64,000 nt of DNA from Gemmiger formicilis (GTDB taxonomy: Bacteria; Bacillota; Clostridia; Oscillospirales; Ruminococcaceae), in the NCBI RefSeq assembly GCF_018784445.1, contig NZ_WQOH01000021.1:1-64000 (forward strand), given 5' to 3'. This document shows positions 42,646 to 51,224 of the stretch, in pieces; positions within the stretch are counted from its first letter, which is position 1; the number at the start of each line of letters is the position of its first letter. The notes under the pieces are model-generated. The model worked only from the letters and a program-made list of their open reading frames with translations. It was not told the DNA's origin and did not search any database. Position numbers and translations under genes: made by a program.

Positions 42646-43905
42646 TTACAGCGTCTCATCCGCTTCAAACAGTTCTACTGCTTTATTCACGGCTTCGGTC
42701 AAGGTGCTGTTATTCTCCAAAACGGCGGTGGCGGCGGCCTCGTACAGCGGTGTGCGCTCGGCTTCCAGCTGCTTTAAGGCAGCCCCGCCTTTCGAGAGGG
42801 GACGCCCGCCCGTAGCCAGGCGTTCCAGCGGGCGGCGCACCCACAGCACCGGTCCGTTCTGGCGCAGGGCGCGGGTGTTGGCCGGATTTTTGATGACCCC
42901 GCCGCCGCAGGCGATGACTTGGCTGTTGTCCTTGGCAACCTCGGCCAGCACTTCCGCCTCATAGCGGCGGAAAGCAGCCTCGCCCTCCTGGGCAAAGATG
43001 TCGGGAATATTATGCCCGGTGCGGTGTTCAATTTCCGCGTCCAGATCCACGAATCGCTTGCCCAGCCGCTTGGCCAGCGCCGCGCCCACCGTGGATTTGC
43101 CGCAGCCCGGCATCCCGATGATGGAGACATTCGCCAACTCGTGCCGCAGACGGCGGCTGACAGCGGGGATGAGGGCCGCCGTATCCAGCTGCCTGCCGGT
43201 GAAATGCTCCGCCGCAAACACGGCCTGGGCTACCAGCATCTCAAAGCCGCCAGCCGCGGTCACACCGCAGTCCTCGGCCCGCAGCAGCAGCTCGGTGCGG
43301 AAGGGATTGTACACTACATCCAACACGGCTTCCAATGCGGGGAAGGCTTTCGGGTCGATCAGGCACTGCCCGACATTCGGGAACATCCCGCAGGGTGTCG
43401 TGTTGACGATGATTTGCACATCACGGCGGTGCATGGCCTCACTGTACAGCAGCGCACCGTCCTTACCGGTGCGGCTGGCGGTCAAAATTTCTTTTGCGCC
43501 GCCGTCGCGGCAGACCGCTGTGACCGTCGAATGCGTACCGCCTGTACCCAGAATCAACACGGTTTTATCGGCAAAATCCACGCCGTGGGCCTTGGCCAGA
43601 TAAGCAAAGCCCGCGTAGTCGGTGTTGTAACCGTACAGCTTGCCGTCCCGGTTCACAATGGTGTTCACCGCACCGATGGCCTTTGCCTTAGGGTCAACCT
43701 CGTCACAGTAGGGAATGACGAGCTGCTTATACGGTATCGTCACATTGATGGCCGCAAACGCGCGTTTTTCCATAAACGCGCGGGCTTCTGCCTCGGTGGG
43801 CAGGGGGAGCAGGTCGTAGGTGTAATCCGCGATCTGCTCATGGATGATCTTGGAGTAGCTGTGGCCCAGCTTGCCGCCGATCAATCCGTACAGCGGTTGC
43901 TGCAT
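42646..43905 (-). CDS. aroE: Shikimate dehydrogenase - shikimate kinase fusion
   Basis: A 419-residue bifunctional protein. Residues 1-255 are AroE: YGLIGGKLGHSYSK, the catalytic Lys/Asp in INVTIPYKQLVIPYCDE and YNTDYAGFAYL, and LGTGGTHSTVTAV. Residues 256-419 are AroK with a Walker A GMPGCGKSTVGAALAKRLGK (about 262), DLDAEIEHRTG and CGGGVIKNP. It covers dehydroshikimate to shikimate 3-phosphate. Start taken at ATG 43905 with AAGGAAG upstream; a GTG three codons earlier is possible. The fusion is found in some Clostridia. Confidence 0.95.
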   Translation of the reverse strand: MQQPLYGLIGGKLGHSYSKIIHEQIADYTYDLLPLPTEAEARAFMEKRAFAAINVTIPYKQLVIPYCDEVDPKAKAIGAVNTIVNRDGKLYGYNTDYAGFAYLAKAHGVDFADKTVLILGTGGTHSTVTAVCRDGGAKEILTASRTGKDGALLYSEAMHRRDVQIIVNTTPCGMFPNVGQCLIDPKAFPALEAVLDVVYNPFRTELLLRAEDCGVTAAGGFEMLVAQAVFAAEHFTGRQLDTAALIPAVSRRLRHELANVSIIGMPGCGKSTVGAALAKRLGKRFVDLDAEIEHRTGHNIPDIFAQEGEAAFRRYEAEVLAEVAKDNSQVIACGGGVIKNPANTRALRQNGPVLWVRRPLERLATGGRPLSKGGAALKQLEAERTPLYEAAATAVLENNSTLTEAVNKAVELFEADETL

Positions 43906-43920
43906 AGTGTTCACTTCCTT

Positions 43921-45033
43921 TTACTCTTGGGGCAGGCCGTGCTTTTGGGCCAGGGTGCCGTACCGCACGGTCAAAAGGTCCAGCAGCCCGAAGGCCGTCA
44001 GGGTGTTCTGCACCACGGCGGCACGGGGCACAATGCAGGGGTCATGGCGGCCCTTGATCTGCAATTCTCCGTCGGTCTTGCCGATATAATCCACGGTATG
44101 CTGTTGTTTATAGATGCTGGGCGTGGGTTTGAGCACCGTGCGGAACACGATGGGCATACCGTTCGTGATGCCGCCGTTGATGCCGCCGTTCTTGTTGGTG
44201 GCAGTGGCAACCATATCGCCGCGCATCGTGAAGGGGTCGTTGGCCTGGCTGCCGCGCAGGGCGGCAAAGCCGAAGCCCGCACCAAACTCGATGCCCTTGC
44301 AGGCGGGAATGGCGAACATCAGGTGGGCCAGCTCGCTTTCGACGCTGTCAAACCATGGTTCGCCGATACCGGCGGGCAGCCCGGTGACGATGGTCTCCAG
44401 AATACCGCCGACACTGTCACCCTCGCTGCCCGCAGCGCGGATAGCCGTCTGCATGGCCTCCTCTTTTGAGGCATCCAGCAGGGCAAAATGCCCGGGCTGC
44501 GGGTCGGGCATCACCAGTCCCGCCGCGCTGGAAAGGGGCGCGTCCTGCACGCCCGCGCACTCGGCAATGTGGGTGTAGACTTTTACGCCCAAGCTGTTCA
44601 GCACGGTCTCGCAGATCGCGCCCGCCGCGACGCTGGCCGCCGTGATGCGACCGGAGAAATGCCCGCCGCCCCGTGCGTCCTGAAAGCCTTCATACTTAGC
44701 GTAGGCCGTGTAGTCGGCGTGGCCGGGGCGCAGCAGGTCAGCAGTCTTGGCGTAATCACTGCTGCGGGTGTTCAGGTTGCGGACCATCAGGGTGATGGCT
44801 GTGCCGGTCGTGTGGCCGTTGTAAACGCCGGAGAGAAATTCCACGGCGTCGGCCTCGGTGCGGGCAGTGGAAAGCCCATCCCCCCGGGCGCGGCGGCGAT
44901 CCATGGCTGCAGCAATGGCGGCCTCATCCACAGGCAGCCCCGCAGCCAGGCCATCCAGCACCGCCCCCACCGCAGGCCCATGGCTCTCACCAAAAATCGT
45001 CATACTGACGGTATTTCCAAAGGTGTTTTTCAT
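43921..45033 (-). CDS. aroC: Chorismate synthase
   Basis: A 370-residue FMN-dependent chorismate synthase. Signature segments: FGESHGPAVGAVLDG (residues 13-27), RPGHADYTAYAKYEGFQDARGGGHFSGRITAA and the late RHDPCIVPRAAVV. The ATG at 45033 starts exactly with the family N-terminus MKNTFGNT; the upstream in-frame sequence is a REP-like unit. Confidence 0.96.
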   Translation of the reverse strand: MKNTFGNTVSMTIFGESHGPAVGAVLDGLAAGLPVDEAAIAAAMDRRRARGDGLSTARTEADAVEFLSGVYNGHTTGTAITLMVRNLNTRSSDYAKTADLLRPGHADYTAYAKYEGFQDARGGGHFSGRITAASVAAGAICETVLNSLGVKVYTHIAECAGVQDAPLSSAAGLVMPDPQPGHFALLDASKEEAMQTAIRAAGSEGDSVGGILETIVTGLPAGIGEPWFDSVESELAHLMFAIPACKGIEFGAGFGFAALRGSQANDPFTMRGDMVATATNKNGGINGGITNGMPIVFRTVLKPTPSIYKQQHTVDYIGKTDGELQIKGRHDPCIVPRAAVVQNTLTAFGLLDLLTVRYGTLAQKHGLPQE

Positions 45034-45057
45034 AAGTTTATCTCTTGTATATCTCCG

Positions 45058-45086
45058 CAGGGGGCGATGCAAGCATCCGCCCCTGC
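45058..45086. repeat. REP-like extragenic palindrome
   Basis: CAGGGGGCGATGCAAGCATC with CGCCCCTGCA, in the aroB-aroC gap inside the operon. Confidence 0.6.
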
Positions 45087-45090
45087 ACAC

Positions 45091-46116
45091 TCAATCTATG
45101 CCCAAGAAAGTCGGCAGCTCGGTCATCGGCAGCTTATCGGCGCGCCAGCAGCCAAGGCCGGGGCACTTGATGATGGTGATGGAATCCCCCCGGGCCTTTT
45201 TGTCGTGCTGCATGTAGGCCAGGACTTTTTCCTTGTTGGCCCCGGTGCGGGTGGGCAGGCCCAGCGTGCGGTAGATTGCCCGGGTACGCTTGAGCAGAGC
45301 ATTGTCCTCAATCATCGGCAGCATGCCCAGCGCGACGCACTCGCCGTGGTACAGCCCGGTCGTGCGGCGGCCGCGCACACCGCGCACGGCCTCGATGCCG
45401 TGGCCGATGGTATGGCCAAAGTTCAGGCAGGCGCGGACGCTGCCCTCGCGCTCGTCCTGTTCGACGATCTTCTTTTTGAACTTCAGACTGCGGTAGACGA
45501 TCTGTTCAATATTTTCCTCGGGGTGCTCGCACTCAAACAGGGCGAACAGCTGCGGGTCGCCGATGATGCCGGTTTTCAGCGCCTCGGCCAGGCCGTTGAC
45601 GATCTGGCGGCGGGGCAGGGTCTTCAGTGTGTCAAAATCGACGAGCACGACCTTCGGCTGCCAGAACGCGCCGACGATGTTTTTCGTTTCGCCCAGGTCG
45701 ATGGCCGTTTTGCCGCCGATGGAGGAGTCCACCTGGGACAGAACCGTCGTGGGGCAGTTGACGAAATCAATGCCGCGCATATAGCTGGCAGCACAGAAGC
45801 CGCCCAGATCACCCACAACGCCGCCGCCCACGGCGACCAGCAAATCTTTTCGATCCATGCCAAATTCCAGCATGGCCTGCAAGACCTGGCCGTAGACTTT
45901 CAGGCATTTGCTGCCCTCGCCCTGGGGGATGGTGTAGACGGTGGCATCCTGGCACTGGCCGGCCACGATTTTGGCGTAGTCGGCCGGCACGCCGGAATCC
46001 GTCAGCACAAAGACCTTGCGGCCCTGCACATTGGTAAACTGGTGGAGGTTGGCAAGGCAGCCGGCCTTCAAAATAATATCGTAGCTGCGGCTTTTAAGCT
46101 GCATCGTCAGTTTCAT
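45091..46116 (-). CDS. aroB: 3-dehydroquinate synthase
   Basis: A 341-residue AroB. NAD and metal-site blocks: LTDSGVPADYA, GEGSKCLKVYGQVLQAML, VGGGVVGDLGGFCAASYMRGIDFV (about 92-116), STVLSQVDSSIGGKTAIDLGETKN type region, and the zinc His in LNFGHTIGHGIEA. I place the start at 46116, where AAAAGGA precedes MKLTMQLKSR; an ATG at 46140 lacks a ribosome site. Confidence 0.95.
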   Translation of the reverse strand: MKLTMQLKSRSYDIILKAGCLANLHQFTNVQGRKVFVLTDSGVPADYAKIVAGQCQDATVYTIPQGEGSKCLKVYGQVLQAMLEFGMDRKDLLVAVGGGVVGDLGGFCAASYMRGIDFVNCPTTVLSQVDSSIGGKTAIDLGETKNIVGAFWQPKVVLVDFDTLKTLPRRQIVNGLAEALKTGIIGDPQLFALFECEHPEENIEQIVYRSLKFKKKIVEQDEREGSVRACLNFGHTIGHGIEAVRGVRGRRTTGLYHGECVALGMLPMIEDNALLKRTRAIYRTLGLPTRTGANKEKVLAYMQHDKKARGDSITIIKCPGLGCWRADKLPMTELPTFLGID

Positions 46117-46143
46117 GCTTCGCACATCCTTTTTCTTCATGGC

Positions 46144-47250
46144 TTATTTCTCCGTACCGTCCAGGGTGAACGCACCCAGCAGCCGCAGGGTGCTGCAAAC
46201 AGGGGTCAGGGTGTCCAGCAGGGCCTGGCACTCTGCGCCGGTACTGCCTGCCGGGCAGACCAGCTGCACATAGAAATAATATTCAAACGGAACATGGGGC
46301 AGGGGGCGGCTCTTGATGCACTCCATGTTAAAGCCCCGTGCGCCGATCTGATCCAGCGCGGCGGCCAGCTGGCCGGGCTTGTGGCGTGCTGTGAACAGCA
46401 GCGCCAGCCGCTGGCCCTCGCCGGTCATGGTGGGGGCGGTGTCGGCGCGTTCAATGACGATGAACCGCGTCGTGTTGTCGCCTTCGGCGTTGATGCCGGG
46501 GGAGAGAATTTGCAGCCCGTACAGTTCCGCCGTCTCGGCGCTGGCAATGGCCGCAACGGTGGGGTCGCCCAGCTCAGCCACATGGCGGGCGGCATCGGCC
46601 GTGTTGCCCCAGGTGGCCGTTTTAAAGCCGTGCTGCTGCACAAAAACGCTGCTTTGGGCCAGGGCCTGCGGGTGGCTGACAACGGTCTTGATCGTCTCCA
46701 TCGTCGCGCCGGGCACAGCTACCAGGTCTTGCCGGATGTGCATATCGCACATTCTGGAAACGATGATTTCGGGGTGGGTGTACAGCAGGTCCAGCACGGT
46801 GGAAACATCACCCGCGCTGGAATTTTCAAACGGCAGAACGCCGAATTGCGTGTCGCCCTTCTGCACAGCGTCAAAGACCTCGCCCCAGGTGGCAAAGGCG
46901 GATTCCCGCGCAAAGGGGAAGAGCCGCCGCAGCGTGATATGGCTCCACGCGCCGGGCACACCCTGATAGGCGGCGGTGTCCCGGCCCAGCTGTGCCCGCT
47001 GATACGCACGGGAAACCGCCATGGCATCGTTTAAAAACGCGCGGTAGTAGGGGCGCAGCGTCTCATCGGCGATGCGGGCCGTGTTTTTGTCCAGCACAGC
47101 AGCCTCCCGCGCGGCGTCAAAGACCGGCTTGCCGGTCTCGGCCTTATAGCGTGCCACATCGGCCACCGCGCACATCCGCCGCTCAAACAGGGCGGCCATC
47201 TCCGCATCGACCATATCAATTTCTGCCCGGGCCTGCTGTAATAAGTCCAT
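46144..47250 (-). CDS. pheA: Chorismate mutase - prephenate dehydratase (P-protein)
   Basis: A 368-residue bifunctional enzyme. Residues 1-90 are an AroQ-type chorismate mutase (LLQQARAEIDMVDAEMAALFERRM). Residues about 95-275 are prephenate dehydratase (YQGVPGAWSHITLRRLFP, GVLPFENSSAGDVSTVLDLL, TTRFIVIER). The rest is an ACT domain (LLFTARHKPGQLAAALDQIGARGFNMECIKSRP) expected to give Phe feedback. First gene of the seven-gene operon. AAAAGGAG precedes the ATG at 47250. Confidence 0.95.
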   Translation of the reverse strand: MDLLQQARAEIDMVDAEMAALFERRMCAVADVARYKAETGKPVFDAAREAAVLDKNTARIADETLRPYYRAFLNDAMAVSRAYQRAQLGRDTAAYQGVPGAWSHITLRRLFPFARESAFATWGEVFDAVQKGDTQFGVLPFENSSAGDVSTVLDLLYTHPEIIVSRMCDMHIRQDLVAVPGATMETIKTVVSHPQALAQSSVFVQQHGFKTATWGNTADAARHVAELGDPTVAAIASAETAELYGLQILSPGINAEGDNTTRFIVIERADTAPTMTGEGQRLALLFTARHKPGQLAAALDQIGARGFNMECIKSRPLPHVPFEYYFYVQLVCPAGSTGAECQALLDTLTPVCSTLRLLGAFTLDGTEK

Positions 47251-47355
47251 ACATGAGGCTCCTTTTCCCAGATGAATTTTGAATTTCCGCAGCGCCCCGC
47301 CCCTACGGTACATCAGCATGACACGCGCTGTTTATTTATGCAGATAATTATAGTT

Positions 47356-47384
47356 AGTATACCATAAATAAAGCGCCGTCACAA
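47356..47384 (-). promoter_or_regulatory. aro operon promoter
   Basis: TTGTGA (47384-47379), 17 bases, TATACT (47361-47356) with TGG before the -10. The -35 lies in the right arm of the upstream gene's terminator stem (47373-47396). No T-box or attenuator was recognised in the 105-base leader. Confidence 0.6.
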
Positions 47385-47396
47385 GAGTGACGGCGC
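47373..47396 (-). terminator. Terminator behind the HAD gene
   Basis: A perfect 10-bp stem GCGCCGTCAC / GTGACGGCGC with TCTT loop, then TTTATTT on the minus strand, 20 bases after the stop codon. Confidence 0.8.
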
Positions 47397-47416
47397 GAAT
47401 TTTGGCGTATTTTAGC

Positions 47417-48259
47417 TTACCCGTGCAGGGCGCTGCGCAACGCGGCCAGCAGTTCAGCCTGATATTCCGGGCTGAAGGTGCCGTGCAGCAGCTTCGGCAG
47501 GGCTTCCTCCTGCAAGCGCCGCCAGCTGTCGGCCTCGCGGCCCGGCAGAATCGGCACAAAGGCCACGCCGTTGGCGGCGGCGGCCTGGGCGTCGCCCATA
47601 GCGTCACCCACCATCATGACCTTGCGGCTCTCATACCCGCAGGCCAGCATTGTGGCGATGGAGTTTGCCTTGCTGCCCACTTCCTGGCCGAAGATGACAT
47701 CCGCGTGGCGGGCCAGGCCGTAGCGCTTCCACTCACTGGCAATGGCGCTCTCGTTCGCGGCGCTGACAACGGCCACATCGGCGACCGCGTGCAACTGGCG
47801 CAGGCTTTCTTCTACACCGGGGAACGGCTCAAACGTCGGCTCCAAGGCCTGGATGCGGCGGTTGCAGGCATTGTTCCACTCCTGCAATTTGCGCAGGGCC
47901 AGGCTGCCTGTCTTTTGCAGCTCCCGCTGCAGGCTGGCCGTAGAAAGCTCGTTGGCAGTATCGACCCAGGCGGCAATATCCTCGCTGCCGGGAATCTCGA
48001 TGCCGCGGTTTTTCAGCCGGTCAAACACCAGCCGCACGCTCTCAAACCGGGAGATGCCCCGGGTGATGGTGTGCAGGTTGATCTCGTCCCAGGCTGCCGT
48101 GATAAACTCCGCGTAATCATCCAGCGCAAACACGCGGATGAGCTCGGGGCACATGACGGTCGAATGCTTGATGCGCACTGTGTCCATCACGCAGCCGTCG
48201 GAGTCCATACAGACCAAAAATTCACGTTTTTTGGTAAAATCCGTCAGTGCGTTTGCCAT
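47417..48259 (-). CDS. HAD-superfamily hydrolase
   Basis: A 280-residue HAD hydrolase with a large helical cap (about 30-140). Motif I is CMDSDGCVMDT (Asp19, Asp21), motif II VVSAANES (about 165), Lys in GQEVGSKANSI (about 195) and motif IV VMMVGDAMGDAQAA (about 217). The cap and size recall phosphonatase or beta-phosphoglucomutase relatives, but the substrate is not evident. Single-gene transcript upstream of the aro operon. Confidence 0.85.
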   Translation of the reverse strand: MANALTDFTKKREFLVCMDSDGCVMDTVRIKHSTVMCPELIRVFALDDYAEFITAAWDEINLHTITRGISRFESVRLVFDRLKNRGIEIPGSEDIAAWVDTANELSTASLQRELQKTGSLALRKLQEWNNACNRRIQALEPTFEPFPGVEESLRQLHAVADVAVVSAANESAIASEWKRYGLARHADVIFGQEVGSKANSIATMLACGYESRKVMMVGDAMGDAQAAAANGVAFVPILPGREADSWRRLQEEALPKLLHGTFSPEYQAELLAALRSALHG

Positions 48260-48376
48260 AAAACCGTCCCCCTCTATGTACTGTTCCCTATAAAAACGCT
48301 ACGAATCTATCATAACAAAAATCCCCGGCGCTTTGCAATGCCTTTTTTGAAAAAACCATAGATTTTTGTGTAAAAA

Positions 48377-49114
48377 TTACGCCTCCACATTGTCATTGGG
48401 GTCCAGCGTGCGGCCGATTGGCTCGTGGACAAGCAGATTGGCCATGGCGTCCGCCGAGGTGGGCTGTTTGTTGATGACGACAAGGTTGTCACCCCGGAAA
48501 TACCGCAGCAGCCCCGCTGCCGGGTAGACCGCCAGACTTGTGCCGCCGACAATAAGGGTGTCGGCCTTGCGAATGGCGTTCACAGCGTTTTCCATCGTCT
48601 GCTCGTCCAGGCCTTCCTCGTAGAGCACAACGTCGGGCTTCACGATGCCGCCGCACTCGTCGCAGCGGGGTACTCCGTCGCCGACGCCGGCCGCATCCTC
48701 AATAAAGCTGACCGGGAAAAATTTGCCGCAGCGCGTGCAGTAGTTGCGCAAGGTAGAGCCGTGCAGCTCATACACGACCTTACTGCCCGCCGCCTGGTGC
48801 AGGCCGTCAATGTTCTGGGTCACAACGGCCTTGCATTTGCCCTCGCGCTCCAGCGCCGCCAACCGCAGGTGGGCCGCGTTGGGCTTTGCGCCGTGTACGA
48901 TGAGCTTTTGGCGGTAGAAGTCGTAAAATTCATCGGTGTGTCGTTCGTAAAAGCTGTGAGAGAGCATCGTCTCCGGCGGGTATTTGAACTTTTGATGGTA
49001 CAGCCCGTCCACCGAGCGGAAATCCGGGATGCCGCTCTCGGTCGAGACGCCCGCCCCACCGAAAAAGACCATGTTTTTTGTCTCTGCCAAAATTTCTTCC
49101 AATGCGCGGATCAT
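48377..49114 (-). CDS. cobB: NAD-dependent protein deacylase (sirtuin)
   Basis: A 245-residue Sir2 enzyme: FFGGAGVSTESGIPDFRS (residues 18-35), TQNIDGLHQAAG (about 99), catalytic His in YELHGSTL (about 117) and a Cys4 zinc site (CTRC, about 125, and CDEC, about 153). Removes acyl groups from lysines using NAD+. Monocistronic. Confidence 0.95.
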   Translation of the reverse strand: MIRALEEILAETKNMVFFGGAGVSTESGIPDFRSVDGLYHQKFKYPPETMLSHSFYERHTDEFYDFYRQKLIVHGAKPNAAHLRLAALEREGKCKAVVTQNIDGLHQAAGSKVVYELHGSTLRNYCTRCGKFFPVSFIEDAAGVGDGVPRCDECGGIVKPDVVLYEEGLDEQTMENAVNAIRKADTLIVGGTSLAVYPAAGLLRYFRGDNLVVINKQPTSADAMANLLVHEPIGRTLDPNDNVEA

Positions 49115-49190
49115 GCAAACTGCCCCTTTCGTTTTCGCCGCAAATGCTTTATAATATACTTATTATAATACATTCTCGGAGGGATGCAAG

Positions 49191-50078
49191 ATGCAGCAGG
49201 AAATCACGCGGGAACTGGTGCAAAGCTGGCTGCCCCGGCGGCAGGCGGACAGCAACAAGGGCAGCTACGGCAGTGTACTGGCCGCAGCGGGGAGCCTTGC
49301 CTACCGCGGCGCAGCGGCCCTGTGTGCCGAGGGCGCATTGCGCGGCGGCGCGGGACTGGTGTACCTGGCCAGTGTGGAACCGGTCGTGCAGATGGTGCTG
49401 ACCCGCACGCCGGAATGCTGTGCCTGCGGCTGCCGCACGGCGGCGGGTGGGGGCATCCACCCCCAGGACGCCGCCGCACTGCGCAGCTGGTTTGCCGAAA
49501 AACACGCCGTTCTGCTGGCCGGGCCGGGCTTGGGGGAGGGGGCAGGGGAAGTCTGCCGCGCCCTGCTGGGCAAGAATCCGCCGTGGGCGGGTGCGGTGCT
49601 GGACGCCGACGCACTGAACTCGCTTGCGGCGGGCAGGCTGCGGGACCCCTTGCCGGAAAATACCATCCTGACGCCCCACCCCGGCGAGGCCGCGCGACTG
49701 CTGGGCTGCACCGTGGCCGATGTACAAGCCGACCGGGAGCAGGCCGTTTTGCGGCTGGCAGAAACCTATTACTGCGTCGCCGTTCTAAAGGGCAGCGGCA
49801 CGTTGATTGCCGCGCCGGGCGGGGAGCTTTTGCATAACGCCACCGGCAACGCCGGGCTGGCCCGGGGCGGCAGCGGGGATATTCTGGCCGGGCTGACCGC
49901 CGGGCTGCTGGCCGCCGGGCTGAAGCAGAACCGCACCCCCGCCCAAATGGCCGCCTGCGCCGTCTGGCTGCACGGCACTGCCGCCGACCGCTGTGCCCGC
50001 CGCCGCAGCATGACCGCCATGCTGCCCACGGATATTTTCGCGGATTTGGGGGAGATTTTGGCGGAGATGGAGTTGTAA
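49191..50078 (+). CDS. nnrD: ADP-dependent NAD(P)H-hydrate dehydratase
   Basis: A 295-residue ribokinase-like enzyme that repairs hydrated NAD(P)H. Motifs: NKGSYGSVLAAAGSLAYRGAA (about 22-42), LAGPGLGEG (about 108), LDADALNSLA (about 135), LTPHPGEAARLLG (about 160) and NAGLARGGSGDILAGLTAGLLA with the catalytic Asp (about 227). It is the stand-alone dehydratase; the NnrE epimerase domain, often fused, is absent. GGAGG precedes the ATG. Confidence 0.92.
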   Translation: MQQEITRELVQSWLPRRQADSNKGSYGSVLAAAGSLAYRGAAALCAEGALRGGAGLVYLASVEPVVQMVLTRTPECCACGCRTAAGGGIHPQDAAALRSWFAEKHAVLLAGPGLGEGAGEVCRALLGKNPPWAGAVLDADALNSLAAGRLRDPLPENTILTPHPGEAARLLGCTVADVQADREQAVLRLAETYYCVAVLKGSGTLIAAPGGELLHNATGNAGLARGGSGDILAGLTAGLLAAGLKQNRTPAQMAACAVWLHGTAADRCARRRSMTAMLPTDIFADLGEILAEMEL

Positions 50079-50161
50079 GGGGCAGCGTCCCTCTTGCCCT
50101 CTCCCTTTATAGGGTGTATAATAGGACTATATCTGCATATTGCCGGAAAGGAGCCGTTGTT

Positions 50162-51157
50162 ATGCCGCGCAAAGAAGGCCAAAAACGCAAGCTGCTTGTC
50201 CTTTTGGAGATTCTCGCCCGCGAGACGGACGAAAAGCATCCCCTCAGCGTGCCGCAGCTGGTGGAAGAATTGCAGGAGCATGGCGTCGTGGCCGAGCGCA
50301 AGAGCGTCTACGATGACCTGAACACGCTGAACAACCTGCCCGATTCCAAGTACGAAATCGTGCAGCAGCGCGGCCGCGGCGGCGGCTACTATATGACCGA
50401 GACTCCCTTTGAGCTGGCCGAGTTGAAACTTCTGGTGGACGCTGTCTACGCCAGCAAATTTATCACGGCGCGCAAATCCAAAATCCTCATTGACAAGCTA
50501 GGGCAGTTCACCTCGAAATACCGGCAGGCGGAGCTGGACCGCAAGGTTCTGGTCAGCGGCCGCATCAAGAGCACCGACGAGAAAATCCTTTACACCGTCG
50601 ATGCACTGCACACTGCCATCACGGCAGGGCAGCAGGTACAGTTCAAATACTGCGACTGGAACCTGCAAAAGCGGATGACCCCGCGCCACGACGGCCAGCT
50701 CTACCGTGTCAGCCCCTGGGTGCTGGTTTGGGAGAACGGCAACTATTACCTCATCGCCTACACCGAGGGGCGGCTCAAGCACTATCGCGTAGATAAGATG
50801 CAGAACGTCCACCAGCTGCCCGACACCACCCGCGAAGGTTCCGAGGAATACGCAAATTTTGACGTGAATGCCTATATGCAGCAGATGTTCGGCATGTTCA
50901 ACGGCCCCCTGAAGCGGGTGACGCTCCTGTGCGAGAACCGATTTGCCGGGGCGATGATCGATCGGTTCGGCACCGGGCCGATCTTAACGCCCTGCCCCGA
51001 CGGCGAGCACTTCACAATGACCGCCGAGATTCAGGTCAGCCCGCAGTTTTTCGGCTGGGTGGCCGGTTTTGGCACCGGCGTCGTCGTCTCCGGTCCGCCG
51101 GAGGTCCGCGCCGAGATGAAAAAGACCTTGGATCAGCTGCAGGAATTGTACCGCTGA
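50162..51157 (+). CDS. WYL-domain transcriptional regulator
   Basis: A 331-residue regulator: an N-terminal winged helix (LSVPQLVEELQEHGVVAERKSVYDDLNTL, about 25-55) and a WYL domain (about 140-235) with RVSPWVLVWENGNYYLIAYTE and HYRVDKMQNV, ending in a WCX-type domain (VTLLCENRFAGAMIDRFG). WYL regulators bind nucleotide or ssDNA-like ligands in known cases. The ATG at 50162 has GGAAAGGAG upstream; TATAAT at 50117-50122 is a likely -10. It precedes the glycan operon, but a role there is unproven. Confidence 0.88.
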   Translation: MPRKEGQKRKLLVLLEILARETDEKHPLSVPQLVEELQEHGVVAERKSVYDDLNTLNNLPDSKYEIVQQRGRGGGYYMTETPFELAELKLLVDAVYASKFITARKSKILIDKLGQFTSKYRQAELDRKVLVSGRIKSTDEKILYTVDALHTAITAGQQVQFKYCDWNLQKRMTPRHDGQLYRVSPWVLVWENGNYYLIAYTEGRLKHYRVDKMQNVHQLPDTTREGSEEYANFDVNAYMQQMFGMFNGPLKRVTLLCENRFAGAMIDRFGTGPILTPCPDGEHFTMTAEIQVSPQFFGWVAGFGTGVVVSGPPEVRAEMKKTLDQLQELYR

Positions 51158-51224
51158 TTTGCAATAACAGTAGAAATATGGTAGAATAGATTGTTTACTT
51201 CTACTTGTTTCACGGAGGCTACCC

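Noticed and set aside
44488-47034. 848-codon open frame on the + strand opposite aroB, aroC and pheA
   Set aside because: Shadow of three clear enzymes on the other strand; composition is repetitive and without domains. The same holds for the long antisense frames at 15418-16827, 42919-44469 and 52131-53801.
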